DNA of 12,340 nucleotides, from contig CATMRH010000033.1 of assembly GCA_950073955.1 (NCBI GenBank), positions 1-12,340 on the forward strand. Reading direction: 5' to 3'. Under the pieces are notes generated by a model. It made no database searches, was not told the DNA's origin, and saw nothing but the letters and a program-made list of their open reading frames with translations. Positions 1-7,126 of the stretch are shown here, piece by piece. The stretch is from an uncultured archaeon. GTDB lineage: Archaea; Thermoproteota; Nitrososphaeria; Nitrososphaerales; Nitrosopumilaceae. The stretch's first letter is position 1. Each line of letters begins with the position of its first letter. The position numbers were made by a program, and so were the translations under genes.

Positions 1-2039
1 TTCGCCCATTCAATTGTCTTTGATTGCTCAAAATTATCATATTCACTATTTTGCTTAAAGTACAGGTGTAGATTGAATAGTGTATTGAGTACCTGATATG
101 GTCTTGACATAAGCTCATCAGTACTGAAACTTAGTGGCTCAATTGGGCTTGCTTTCCACATGAAATAGAATCTCACCAAATCAGCAGGATATTTTTGCAG
201 TAACTCTGCTCCATCCAAAACATTTCCTTTGCTTTTACTCATCTTACCTCCATTTTCATCAAGTACATGTCCTTGGAACAAAAATGCCTTGTAAGGGGAG
301 TTTGGACCATTGTTTAAAATTACATTTTCAATAAGTAGAGTATATGCCCATCCTCTTGTTTGATCAATTCCTTCTGTGAAAAATGGTGCAGGAATTTCTT
401 TTGAATATTCTTCGTCTGTCAATGATGAATATGGTGCAGAACCACTATTGTGCCACGTATCTAAAACATACTCTTCTCTCTTTGTTTTGACGCTGCCACA
501 TTTTTTGCACTTTACAGTAATATTATCGATCCATGGTCTGTGTAATTCAAAGTCTGGTCCATCTGGCAAATTCTCCGCAGCATCCACAATTTCCTTTCTT
601 GTAAAGAACCAATTTTTTTCACCACAATCTTCACAACTCCAAACAGGTAGTGGACAACCCCAAATTCTTTCTCGTGAAATACACCATGGGTGTCTTTCTC
701 TGATAATTCCAAGAAATCTATTTTTTGGTTGCTCAAAAAAGTATTCTACACTTTCTGCTGCTTCAATCGCTTTGTTGTCAAGACGGTCAAGCTTGTAAAA
801 CCAACCTCTTCTGGCAAGCCATACAATGGGGTGGCGTGATCTCCAGCACAAAGGATACTTGTGTTTTATTTTTCCAATCTTTACAAGTGCATTACAATCT
901 TTTAGATCTTCGACAATTACTCTGTCTGCATCTCTGACAAACATTCCTGAGTATTTACCTGCCTGAGCAGTGAATTTTACTTCGTCATCAATAGGATTGA
1001 AAATTTTGACATTTCTTTTGTTTGCTATTTTGATATCTTCTTCTCCATTTGCAGGAGATAAATGCACTAACCCACTTCCTGCACTAATATCAACAAATGA
1101 TTCAGAGACTGTAACATGGTAATTGTCTAATTTTGCACATTCATTTAATCCTGGAACTAAAGCCAACAATGGGTGAATGTATTTTTTTCCTTCAAATTCT
1201 GAACCCTTTATAGTTTTTTCAATTTTATAATCATCAATCTTTACCTCTGTCATGAATTCTTCTAGTCTAGTCTTTCCAATAACCCATGTCTCATTTTCTA
1301 CTTTGACATAAGCATAATCTTCTTCAGGTTGTAAACCCACCATTGCATCTGTAATTAGAGTAAATGGCATGGTAGTCCATACTATCAAAAATGCATCTTC
1401 ATCAACTAGTTTTACTTTATAGTAAAGTGATGGGTCTTTAACTTCTTCATAACCTTGATTTACTTCTGAATGACTAAGTGATGTTTGGCAACTTGGGCAA
1501 TATGCAATTACAGTAAAGTCTTCTTCTAAAATTCCGTTTTCATATGCTTTTTTTAGCACTTGCCATTCTCTTTCGATAAATTCATCTCTAAAAGTCCAGT
1601 ATGCTTTGTCATGATTAAATGACATACCAAGTAGCTCATCAACTTCTATCCATGCCTTGTTGTATTTTTCTACAACTTTTTTACATTCAGATACTATTCT
1701 TTCAATTCCAAATTGTTTAATTAATTCTGTTTTTCCACCTGTTACCCCTAACTCTTTTTCAACTTGTAATTCTACTGGAAGTCCTTGGGTATCCCATCCT
1801 CCATTAAATTCAATTTTTTTTCCCTGCAATGTGTTGAATCGATACCACAAATCTTTGATGACTCTACCTCTTAGATGTCCTGCATGTGGAATTCCATTCA
1901 TTGTTGGTGGCCCTTCAATGAATCTGATTTTTTCAGGCTTGTCAGATGCAAAAATCTGTTTTTCTAAATCAATTGATTTGATGTATGCTTTTACTTGTGA
2001 TTCTATTGCTTTTGCATCAAACTTTGTAGAAAACTCCAT
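1..2039 (-). CDS. ileS: Isoleucyl-tRNA synthetase, N-terminal ~679 residues (3' end off window)
   Basis: Cytoplasmic class I aminoacyl-tRNA synthetase that activates isoleucine with ATP and charges tRNA-Ile. Read from an ATG at 2039 with no stop to the left edge, so the C-terminal anticodon-binding part is missing; about 679 residues of a family usually near 1,000 are present. Visible landmarks in order: the HIGH-type signature PHAGH at residues 51-55, a CPSC cysteine pair at 181-184, the start of the CP1 editing domain with WTTMPFTLITD at 221-231, the WCISRERIWG block at 452-461 typical of Ile/Val synthetases, further CxxC pairs shortly after it, and GGKMSKSKGN with KMSKS at 599-603. WTTMPFTL in place of the common WTTTPWTL, and DTWHNSG in place of DVWFDSG, fit what I recall of the archaeal branch. 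A TATA-like element 27 nt upstream supports the start and a leaderless mRNA. Divergent from purD. The identification is very secure. Confidence 0.97.
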   Translation of the reverse strand, partial: MEFSTKFDAKAIESQVKAYIKSIDLEKQIFASDKPEKIRFIEGPPTMNGIPHAGHLRGRVIKDLWYRFNTLQGKKIEFNGGWDTQGLPVELQVEKELGVTGGKTELIKQFGIERIVSECKKVVEKYNKAWIEVDELLGMSFNHDKAYWTFRDEFIEREWQVLKKAYENGILEEDFTVIAYCPSCQTSLSHSEVNQGYEEVKDPSLYYKVKLVDEDAFLIVWTTMPFTLITDAMVGLQPEEDYAYVKVENETWVIGKTRLEEFMTEVKIDDYKIEKTIKGSEFEGKKYIHPLLALVPGLNECAKLDNYHVTVSESFVDISAGSGLVHLSPANGEEDIKIANKRNVKIFNPIDDEVKFTAQAGKYSGMFVRDADRVIVEDLKDCNALVKIGKIKHKYPLCWRSRHPIVWLARRGWFYKLDRLDNKAIEAAESVEYFFEQPKNRFLGIIRERHPWCISRERIWGCPLPVWSCEDCGEKNWFFTRKEIVDAAENLPDGPDFELHRPWIDNITVKCKKCGSVKTKREEYVLDTWHNSGSAPYSSLTDEEYSKEIPAPFFTEGIDQTRGWAYTLLIENVILNNGPNSPYKAFLFQGHVLDENGGKMSKSKGNVLDGAELLQKYPADLVRFYFMWKASPIEPLSFSTDELMSRPYQVLNTLFNLHLYFKQNSEYDNFEQSKTIEWA

Positions 2040-2062
2040 CTGGATTTTGATATGTGTGTGGC

Positions 2063-2070
2063 ATTATAAA
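2063..2070 (-). promoter_or_regulatory. TATA box of ileS
   Basis: On the minus strand this reads TTTATAAT, centred about 27 nt upstream of the ileS ATG. That is the distance expected if transcription begins at or next to the start codon (leaderless mRNA). Assigned by sequence and spacing only. Confidence 0.6.
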
Positions 2071-2096
2071 GCTAAATTGGTTTTGCAAGATTTGGA

Positions 2097-2104
2097 TTAT
2101 ATTA
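2097..2104 (+). promoter_or_regulatory. Probable TATA box of purD
   Basis: TTATATTA lies 22 nt (to TTG 2123) or 25 nt (to TTG 2126) upstream of the two possible purD start codons. Together with the ileS element it makes this the one close divergent pair here with two separate TATA elements. Confidence 0.45.
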
Positions 2105-2122
2105 TTGGGCAAATGATCATCA

Positions 2123-3388
2123 TTGTTGGTAAATGTTCTGGTAGTTGGTTCTGGGGGAAGAGAACATGCATTGTCATGGAAACTGTCTCAAAGTCCTAAG
2201 GTTGATACTGTTTTTACTGCTCCTGGAAATGGCGGAACTGAAAATAACGTTCCAATAAATGTGGATGATTTGGATGGATTATCTAATTTTGCTCAACAAA
2301 ATAATTGTTTTACCATAATTGGACCTGAAGCTCCATTGGCAGCCGGAATTGTTGATAAATTTAATCAGCGTGGACTCAAAGTTTTTGGTCCTTCTCAACA
2401 AGCAACACAGCTTGAATCAAGTAAGATCTGGGCAAAAAATTTTATGAAACGAAATAATATTGCTACGGCCCGATTTGAAATATTTGACGATGCTCAAAAA
2501 GCACAAGACTATGTTGAAACACTTGATTACAATGTTGTAGTGAAGGCTGATGGCCTTGCTGCAGGAAAGGGTGTTATTGTTTGTAATAGTAACGAAGAAG
2601 CATTTTCTGCAATTCAGACAATTTTAGTCAAAAAAACATTTGGTGATGCTGGAAATCGCATCATTGTTGAAGAAAGAATTGATGGGATTGAAGCCTCATA
2701 CATTGCGCTTTGTGATGGTGAGATTGCTATTCCTATGGCAACCAGCCAAGATCATAAGAGAATTTTTGATAATGACAAAGGTCCTAACACTGGTGGTATG
2801 GGTGCATATTCACCAACCATGATTATTGATGATGCACTAGCAAAAAAAATCCAGGAAAAAATTATTGATAAAACAATTCAGGCTATGAAAAATGAAGGTA
2901 TTTCTTTTAAGGGATTTTTGTATGCTGGAATAATGATTAGTAATAATGAACCCTCTGTTTTGGAATACAATGTAAGAATGGGTGACCCTGAATGTCAACC
3001 AATTACAATTAGAATGGATTTTGACTTGTATGATTATTTTGTTGCAAGTGTTGATGGAAAACTGTCATCAATGCCTCCAACCTCTTGGAAAAATCAATCT
3101 GCAGTATGTGTTGTTTTAGCATCTGAAGGATATCCAGAGTCATATGTCAAAAATGAAGAAATCTCTGGTTTTGATTCTATTCCAAATGACATCTATGTTT
3201 TTCATGCTGGAACAAAAAAACTAGATGGAAAAATTCTCTCAAATGGCGGACGTGTTTTAGGAGTTACAGCATTAGGTGACTCTTTGAAATCTGCAATTAC
3301 AAATGCTTATGCTGTATCTGACAAAATCTCATGGTCTCACAAGTATTGTAGAAGAGATATTGGTCAAAAAGGTCTTTCTTATCTCTGA
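2123..3388 (+). CDS. purD: Phosphoribosylamine-glycine ligase (GAR synthetase)
   Basis: Second step of purine synthesis: ATP-dependent joining of glycine to 5-phosphoribosylamine to give GAR. The 421-residue length is normal for PurD. The N-terminal fold starts with NVLVVGSGGREHA (GGREHA at 11-16). The ATP-grasp core shows KADGLAAGKG at 141-150, QDHKR at 209-213, GPNTGGMGAYSP at 220-231 and EYNVRMGDPE at 281-290, which carries the metal/ATP-binding acidic residues. The end, CRRDIGQKGL, matches the usual PurD C terminus. The start must be TTG: an in-frame TGA lies at 2114-2116 and the only start codons before the conserved domain are TTG at 2123 and TTG at 2126. The ATG at 2113 is in another frame. 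The second TTG fits the TATA spacing slightly better. Its last 10 bases overlap the end of the convergent cyclo-ligase gene. Its product GAR is the substrate of PurN, encoded 2 kb downstream. Confidence 0.96.
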   Translation: MLVNVLVVGSGGREHALSWKLSQSPKVDTVFTAPGNGGTENNVPINVDDLDGLSNFAQQNNCFTIIGPEAPLAAGIVDKFNQRGLKVFGPSQQATQLESSKIWAKNFMKRNNIATARFEIFDDAQKAQDYVETLDYNVVVKADGLAAGKGVIVCNSNEEAFSAIQTILVKKTFGDAGNRIIVEERIDGIEASYIALCDGEIAIPMATSQDHKRIFDNDKGPNTGGMGAYSPTMIIDDALAKKIQEKIIDKTIQAMKNEGISFKGFLYAGIMISNNEPSVLEYNVRMGDPECQPITIRMDFDLYDYFVASVDGKLSSMPPTSWKNQSAVCVVLASEGYPESYVKNEEISGFDSIPNDIYVFHAGTKKLDGKILSNGGRVLGVTALGDSLKSAITNAYAVSDKISWSHKYCRRDIGQKGLSYL

Positions 3389-3942
3389 GTCTCAAAAATT
3401 CTGTCTTCTGTTATAATCCAATCAATTATGATATCATGTTCTGATTTTGGAATATTTTTTACAATCTGTTTTTCCAAAGTCAAAGATATTGTAGTAGTCT
3501 TGTGTTCTACTAGAAATCTATCATAAAATCCATGACCATATCCTAATCTAACTCCAATTGGAGAAATCCCTACAGTTGGTACTAAAATCACATCAAGACT
3601 ATTATCTACCTCACAATCGTCTTTTGGTTCCATAATGTCAAAACTACCTTTTTCTAGGCTTGAAAAATCAGTGATTTTTCTAAATTCAATGTTCTCTCCA
3701 ATAACTTTTGGCAAAAACACATCTTTTCCATTACTTAGTAATTCTTGGATAATATCCTGTGTTAAAATTTCACTCCCAATCGGATAATATGCTCCAATCT
3801 TTTGAGCATCCCTGAATGCATTAATTTTCTTTATTTTTTTTTTCATCTTTTCACTTGCAATCTTTATTAAATCAAAAGATGTATTGTCTCTTTTTTCTAA
3901 AAGAAGACTTCTAAGTGATTTTTTATCAGGACTGTCTTCCAA
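3379..3942 (-). CDS. 5-formyltetrahydrofolate cyclo-ligase family protein
   Basis: Predicted to convert 5-formyl-THF, with ATP, to 5,10-methenyl-THF, returning a dead-end folate to the one-carbon pool. The 187-residue length is normal. The family hallmark GVRLGYGHGFYDRFL occupies residues 130-144, the glycine-rich ATP/Mg site. Upstream are IGAYYPIGSE (49-58), aligning with the folate-binding segment, and VILVPTVGIS. The N terminus is Lys/Arg rich, as usual for the family. The start is TTG at 3942: an in-frame TGA lies four codons upstream and the next Met is residue 33. The first 17 bases lie inside the end of folD, suggesting one mRNA with coupled translation, and the two enzymes act on neighbouring folate pools. 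The 3' end overlaps convergent purD by 10 bases. The exact C1 carrier used in this organism is not visible from sequence. Confidence 0.92.
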   Translation of the reverse strand: MEDSPDKKSLRSLLLEKRDNTSFDLIKIASEKMKKKIKKINAFRDAQKIGAYYPIGSEILTQDIIQELLSNGKDVFLPKVIGENIEFRKITDFSSLEKGSFDIMEPKDDCEVDNSLDVILVPTVGISPIGVRLGYGHGFYDRFLVEHKTTTISLTLEKQIVKNIPKSEHDIIIDWIITEDRIFETQR

Positions 3943-4795
3943 TTTGACTACTCAAAGATGCTGCAGTGATTGTATTTTTTAATAGCATGGCAACTGTCAT
4001 GGGGCCCACTCCTCCAGGAACTGGTGTTGCAAAAGATGCTTTTTCTATAATCTGTTCAAAGTCTGAATCTCCTACTAATTTTTCTTGAAATCTTGATATT
4101 GCAACATCAATTACAACTGCACCCTCTTTGATCATCTCTGGTGTTAGAGTGAACTTGTTCCTATTCCCTACTGCAGTGATGACCACATCTGCAGATTGAC
4201 AAAGCTCTGTCAGATTTTTGGTTCTAGAATGGCATGTCATAACTGTGGCATTTTTTTCTAATAATAGATGATAAAGTGGCTTTCCAACAAGATTACTTCG
4301 ATTAATCAATACAATATTTTTTCCATCTAAATCAATTTCATGATAGTCAAACATCTCCATAATCCCTGATGGAGTACATGCCACTAGCGCTGCTTTTTTC
4401 ATTGCAAGCAATCCTGTGTTATGTGGCGTTAAGCCGTCAACATCTTTTAGTGGTGAGATTCTTGATGTGGTGACAAATTCATCTAGTTGTTTGGGCAATG
4501 GAAGTTGGATTAGAATTCCGTGAACTGCACTATCTTTGTTTAAATTTGCAATAATATCGTTGAGTTGTGCTTGTGTAGTGTTTGCATCAAGTTTATGATC
4601 TTTAGTAATAATTCCTACTTCTTCACAAGCCTTGTGTTTGTTTTTTACATAAGTGGTAGAAGCTGGATCATCACCAATCAAAATTGTGGCTAAACAAGGG
4701 GTGATTCCTTGAGTTTTTAGCTCTTCCACTGCTTTTTTGACCTTATCTTTAACTGATTGAGCAATAACTATTCCATCTATCTTGATACCTGTCAT
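3926..4795 (-). CDS. folD: Bifunctional methylene-THF dehydrogenase / methenyl-THF cyclohydrolase
   Basis: Interconverts 5,10-methylene-THF, 5,10-methenyl-THF and 10-formyl-THF using NAD(P), supplying the formyl donor for PurN. The 289-residue length is standard for FolD. Catalytic-domain motifs: Y49-V-K-N-K53, equivalent to the active-site Tyr and Lys; GILIQLPLP near 94-102; and KDVDGLTP near 117-124. The nucleotide-binding half has INRSNLVGKPL (about 164-174) and TCHSRT. The family signature PVPGGVGPMTVAML sits near the C terminus, around residues 258-271. The ATG at 4795 has a TATA-like element about 25 nt upstream, consistent with a leaderless mRNA. It is the first gene of a two-gene unit with the cyclo-ligase and is divergent from the cupin gene across 55 bases. 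Confidence 0.97.
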   Translation of the reverse strand: MTGIKIDGIVIAQSVKDKVKKAVEELKTQGITPCLATILIGDDPASTTYVKNKHKACEEVGIITKDHKLDANTTQAQLNDIIANLNKDSAVHGILIQLPLPKQLDEFVTTSRISPLKDVDGLTPHNTGLLAMKKAALVACTPSGIMEMFDYHEIDLDGKNIVLINRSNLVGKPLYHLLLEKNATVMTCHSRTKNLTELCQSADVVITAVGNRNKFTLTPEMIKEGAVVIDVAISRFQEKLVGDSDFEQIIEKASFATPVPGGVGPMTVAMLLKNTITAASLSSQIGRQS

Positions 4796-4815
4796 GTTCT
4801 GTTTCTGATTAGTAG

Positions 4816-4825
4816 ATATTTAATA
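4816..4825. promoter_or_regulatory. Shared TATA-like element between folD and the cupin gene
   Basis: ATATTTAATA is AT-only and nearly self-complementary. Its centre is 25 nt from the folD ATG on the minus strand and 30 nt from the cupin ATG on the plus strand. No other convincing TATA element lies in the 55-base gap, so this one probably serves both genes. Confidence 0.5.
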
Positions 4826-4850
4826 CTTGAATTTCACTGGTTGTACACCA

Positions 4851-5171
4851 ATGAAACTTGATTTTGATGTAAACAATTCAATTGAAAAAATAAAAAAAAG
4901 TGGTACGTATTTTCATACCTTTATCGATAAACCAAGTTTAGCTGCTGGTGTCTTGATTCTAAAACCTGGTGAAGAAGATACTCAAGAACCACATGATAGT
5001 GATGAGGTATACTATGTAATTTCTGGTGATGGTTTTTTGAAAATTAAAGACAAAGATTACAAAGTTTCAAAAGATAAAGTATTCTTTGTAGCAAAGGATG
5101 TTGAGCATTATTTTCATGGAAACAAAAAAGAACTAAAAGTTTTATACTTTTTTGGTGGACCTGACACTTAA
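4851..5171 (+). CDS. Small single-domain cupin protein
   Basis: 106-residue, probably cytoplasmic protein made of one cupin beta-barrel. Motif 1 runs from G40 to G59 (GEEDTQEPHDSDEVYYVISG). It follows the pattern G-x5-H-x-H-x3-E-x6-G except that the first metal-binding His is replaced by Glu46; His48 and Glu52 are kept. Motif 2 is KDKVFFVAKDVEHYFHG with His86. A metal site from Glu46, His48, Glu52 and His86 is therefore possible. The substrate cannot be read from the sequence; such small cupins include isomerases, dioxygenases and sensors. I chose the ATG at 4851 because the in-frame TTG at 4827 lies only about 6 nt from the TATA element. The stop codon shares the tetranucleotide TTAA with the stop of convergent purN. 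Confidence 0.85.
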   Translation: MKLDFDVNNSIEKIKKSGTYFHTFIDKPSLAAGVLILKPGEEDTQEPHDSDEVYYVISGDGFLKIKDKDYKVSKDKVFFVAKDVEHYFHGNKKELKVLYFFGGPDT

Positions 5172-5785
5172 CTGATAATTATTCTTCTACCTGAAACTCT
5201 GATCTTTTTTCTAGCAAACAAATTAACTGCTTCAGGGTAAATTTTATGTTCTTCTTTTAGAATTCTTTTTGATAATGACTCCACAGAATCCTTTTCCATG
5301 ACTTTGACAACTGCCTGAATAATTATGGGCCCTGTATCCATCCTTGAATCAACAAAATGTACTGTACATCCTGAATATTTTGCGCCATGATCTAATGCTT
5401 GTTTTTGAGAATCTAATCCTGGAAATGCTGGAAGTAATGCTGGATGAATATTGATCATCCTGTTTTTGTATTTTTTTACAAATTGTGGACTGATAATTCT
5501 CATAAATCCTGCAAGACAAACAAGGCCATTTCTAGGCGTAACTCCATGTTTTGTTAGAGCAGCAATTACCTTTTTGTCATATTGTACTCTGCTTCCTTTG
5601 AAGTTCTTACTTTCAATTATTTCTGTGTTAATTCCTAATTTTTTTGCTATCTTCAGTCCTTTTGCGTTAGCTTTGTTTGAAATCACTACTGCTGGATTGA
5701 TTGGAATCTTTTTTTTCTTAATTGACTTTAGAATAGACTCCATGTTGCTCCCGCGACCTGAGATTAAAATTCCTAGATTTAGCAA
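5168..5785 (-). CDS. purN: Phosphoribosylglycinamide formyltransferase (GART)
   Basis: Transfers the formyl group of 10-formyl-THF to GAR, giving FGAR, the third step of purine synthesis. The 205-residue length is typical. Seen in sequence: the phosphate-binding loop ISGRGSN (8-14), the folate-pocket segment LAGFMRIISP (91-100), the catalytic Asn112 and His114 in MINIHPALLPAFPG, and the catalytic Asp150 in HFVDSRMDTGPII. These correspond to the Asn/His/Asp triad of E. coli PurN. The start is TTG at 5785, directly preceded by an in-frame TAG and followed almost at once by the conserved first strand LGILISGRGSN, so no other start is possible. The 3' end overlaps the cupin gene by 4 bases. Presence with folD argues that this organism formylates GAR by the folate-type route rather than by formate-dependent PurT, though a second enzyme elsewhere cannot be excluded. 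Confidence 0.96.
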   Translation of the reverse strand: MLNLGILISGRGSNMESILKSIKKKKIPINPAVVISNKANAKGLKIAKKLGINTEIIESKNFKGSRVQYDKKVIAALTKHGVTPRNGLVCLAGFMRIISPQFVKKYKNRMINIHPALLPAFPGLDSQKQALDHGAKYSGCTVHFVDSRMDTGPIIIQAVVKVMEKDSVESLSKRILKEEHKIYPEAVNLFARKKIRVSGRRIIIS

Positions 5786-5811
5786 CTAGTCAATAGTAGA
5801 TCAAACCTGCA

Positions 5812-5819
5812 ATTTATAT
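5812..5819. promoter_or_regulatory. Shared TATA-like element between purN and the nuclease gene
   Basis: ATTTATAT reads ATATAAAT on the minus strand. Its centre is about 30 nt from the purN TTG and about 28 nt from the TTG of the plus-strand nuclease gene. It is the only TATA-like word in the 58-base gap at a suitable distance from either start. Confidence 0.55.
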
Positions 5820-5843
5820 CAAATCTAATTACTTTGATTTTCA

Positions 5844-6824
5844 TTGTCAAGGCAAGTCAGGATGACAAAAAATGGAATCCTGTGTGAAGTTAATCATAAA
5901 CGTGTTCACTTGGATCCAAAAAATACCGATGTTACAGGAATAAATTTTGTCTCTCACGCACACATTGATCATCTTCCTTCAACAAACGGAGGAACAATTC
6001 TATCATCAGTTGAGACTAACAAAATAGCTAATCTTCGTGGATTTAAGATGGAAAATCATATTGATTCTCTCGATGGTTTTTCTTTAATTGACAGTGGCCA
6101 TATTTTTGGTGCAAAAGGATTACTTTTTGATGATATTTTCTATACTGGCGATATCTGTACTAGAAAACGTGGATTTCTTCAAGGTGCAAAAATCCCAAAA
6201 TGCAAAACTCTGATAACTGAATGCACCTTTGGTCTGCCTGAATTTATTTTTCCCACAATTGATAAAATTCAAAAACAGGTAAATGAATTAATTTCTGGGC
6301 TTTATGGAAAAGGTATTCCTGTAATTTTAATGGGATATCAATTAGGGAAAGCGCAAACCATTACTCAACTCTTTGGTCATTGGGAACCACTTTTCTTTCA
6401 TGATTCTGTAAAAGAAATGAATTCACTTCATCAAAAATTGGGAATTCCTCTCAAGGATGGAATTGGTCATTCTGAGGCTGAAAAAAATGGCCTATTAGAA
6501 AAAAAACCTTGGGTGATGGTTGCACCAATGATGTCTAGTAAAAATAAATTCCTTCAGGATATGAAGTCAAAATATGGTGCAGTGACAATAGGATTTAGCG
6601 GATGGGCACAATCCTCAAGATTCTCTTTTGGAAGACGAGCTGACTACTCAATTACTATGAGTGATCATTGTGACTTTAATGAACTTGTAAACATGGTAGT
6701 ACAATCTGAAGCTGAACAAGTTTACACTATACATGGTTTTGTTGATGAATTTGCAGAACACTTACAAAAAATAGGAATTAATGCACAACCTCTACTGGAA
6801 AATTCTTTAGACGACTTTACTTAG
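5844..6824 (+). CDS. Metallo-beta-lactamase-fold exonuclease-like protein (COG1236/Ysh1 type)
   Basis: Predicted zinc-dependent nuclease of 326 residues. The metal site is complete: H38-A-H40-I-D42-H43 (HxHxDH), H86 in DSGHIFGA, D103 in YTGDIC, and H274 in SDHCDF, followed by a late His in YTIHG (H296). ECTFG (126-130) and GFSGWA (249-254) also match the DNA/RNA-processing branch. The compact size and SDH-D motif resemble the archaeal RNA-processing exonuclease group and the bacterial exonuclease found beside ATP-dependent DNA ligases. No ligase or helicase lies nearby, so RNA versus DNA as substrate is open. The start is probably TTG at 5844, 28 nt from the TATA element; ATG at 5862 would remove six residues. 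The 3' end overlaps the next minus-strand gene by 8 bases. Confidence 0.85.
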   Translation: MSRQVRMTKNGILCEVNHKRVHLDPKNTDVTGINFVSHAHIDHLPSTNGGTILSSVETNKIANLRGFKMENHIDSLDGFSLIDSGHIFGAKGLLFDDIFYTGDICTRKRGFLQGAKIPKCKTLITECTFGLPEFIFPTIDKIQKQVNELISGLYGKGIPVILMGYQLGKAQTITQLFGHWEPLFFHDSVKEMNSLHQKLGIPLKDGIGHSEAEKNGLLEKKPWVMVAPMMSSKNKFLQDMKSKYGAVTIGFSGWAQSSRFSFGRRADYSITMSDHCDFNELVNMVVQSEAEQVYTIHGFVDEFAEHLQKIGINAQPLLENSLDDFT

Positions 6825-7053
6825 TAAATCTATTACATTCACAATCTGCAACTAGACATGTTTCTAAATTTCTAATATGATCATGGGAGAAATGTTTGCA
6901 TTTTTCATTTTTGCAGATTCTTCTTTGAGCTTCTTTTTGTACAACTTTTTGGGCAATTGCATTTGCCTTGTCCTTTGAATATCCTTTTTTGTCAATATAG
7001 AAATGAACAATACTATTGTATAGTAAATCTGGGTTGAATTGTTTTTCTAACAT
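6817..7053 (-). CDS. Small Cys/His-rich protein, probable metal binding, function unknown
   Basis: 78-residue protein that I do not recognise by name. The N-terminal half (1-45) looks helical and charged (about YIDKKGYSKDKANAIAQKVV). The C-terminal part holds C47, C52, H54, H57, H59, C66, C71 and C73, spaced C-x4-C-x-H-x2-H ... C-x4-C-x-C. This is enough ligands for one or two zinc ions, or less likely a small Fe-S site. No signal peptide or membrane segment. The ATG at 7053 is the only Met before the body of the protein. The TATA word nearest to it (7066-7073) is too close at about 16 nt; a weaker TTAATAGAAT near 7081-7090 fits better. It overlaps the convergent nuclease gene by 8 bases. The coherent ligand pattern supports real coding, perhaps as a nucleic-acid or protein-binding zinc ribbon. 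Confidence 0.75.
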   Translation of the reverse strand: MLEKQFNPDLLYNSIVHFYIDKKGYSKDKANAIAQKVVQKEAQRRICKNEKCKHFSHDHIRNLETCLVADCECNRFTK

Positions 7054-7126
7054 GGAATTACCTGGATATAATACAGCTTTATTCTATTAAAATAACGTGC
7101 AACAAAGTATTCTTTTGTAATAATTT

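Noticed and set aside
376..937. Two plus-strand open frames of 140 and 70 codons
   Set aside because: Both are antisense to conserved ileS sequence (including the WCISRERIWG block) and have no promoter or protein-like motifs.
1657..2199. 180-codon open frame on the plus strand
   Set aside because: Antisense to the clear ileS coding region and running into purD in another frame; its product looks like no protein family and is a by-product of ileS codon use.
4827..4850. TTG at 4827 as start of the cupin
   Set aside because: It lies about 6 nt from the TATA element, so it would not be within the transcript. The ATG at 4851 is favoured.
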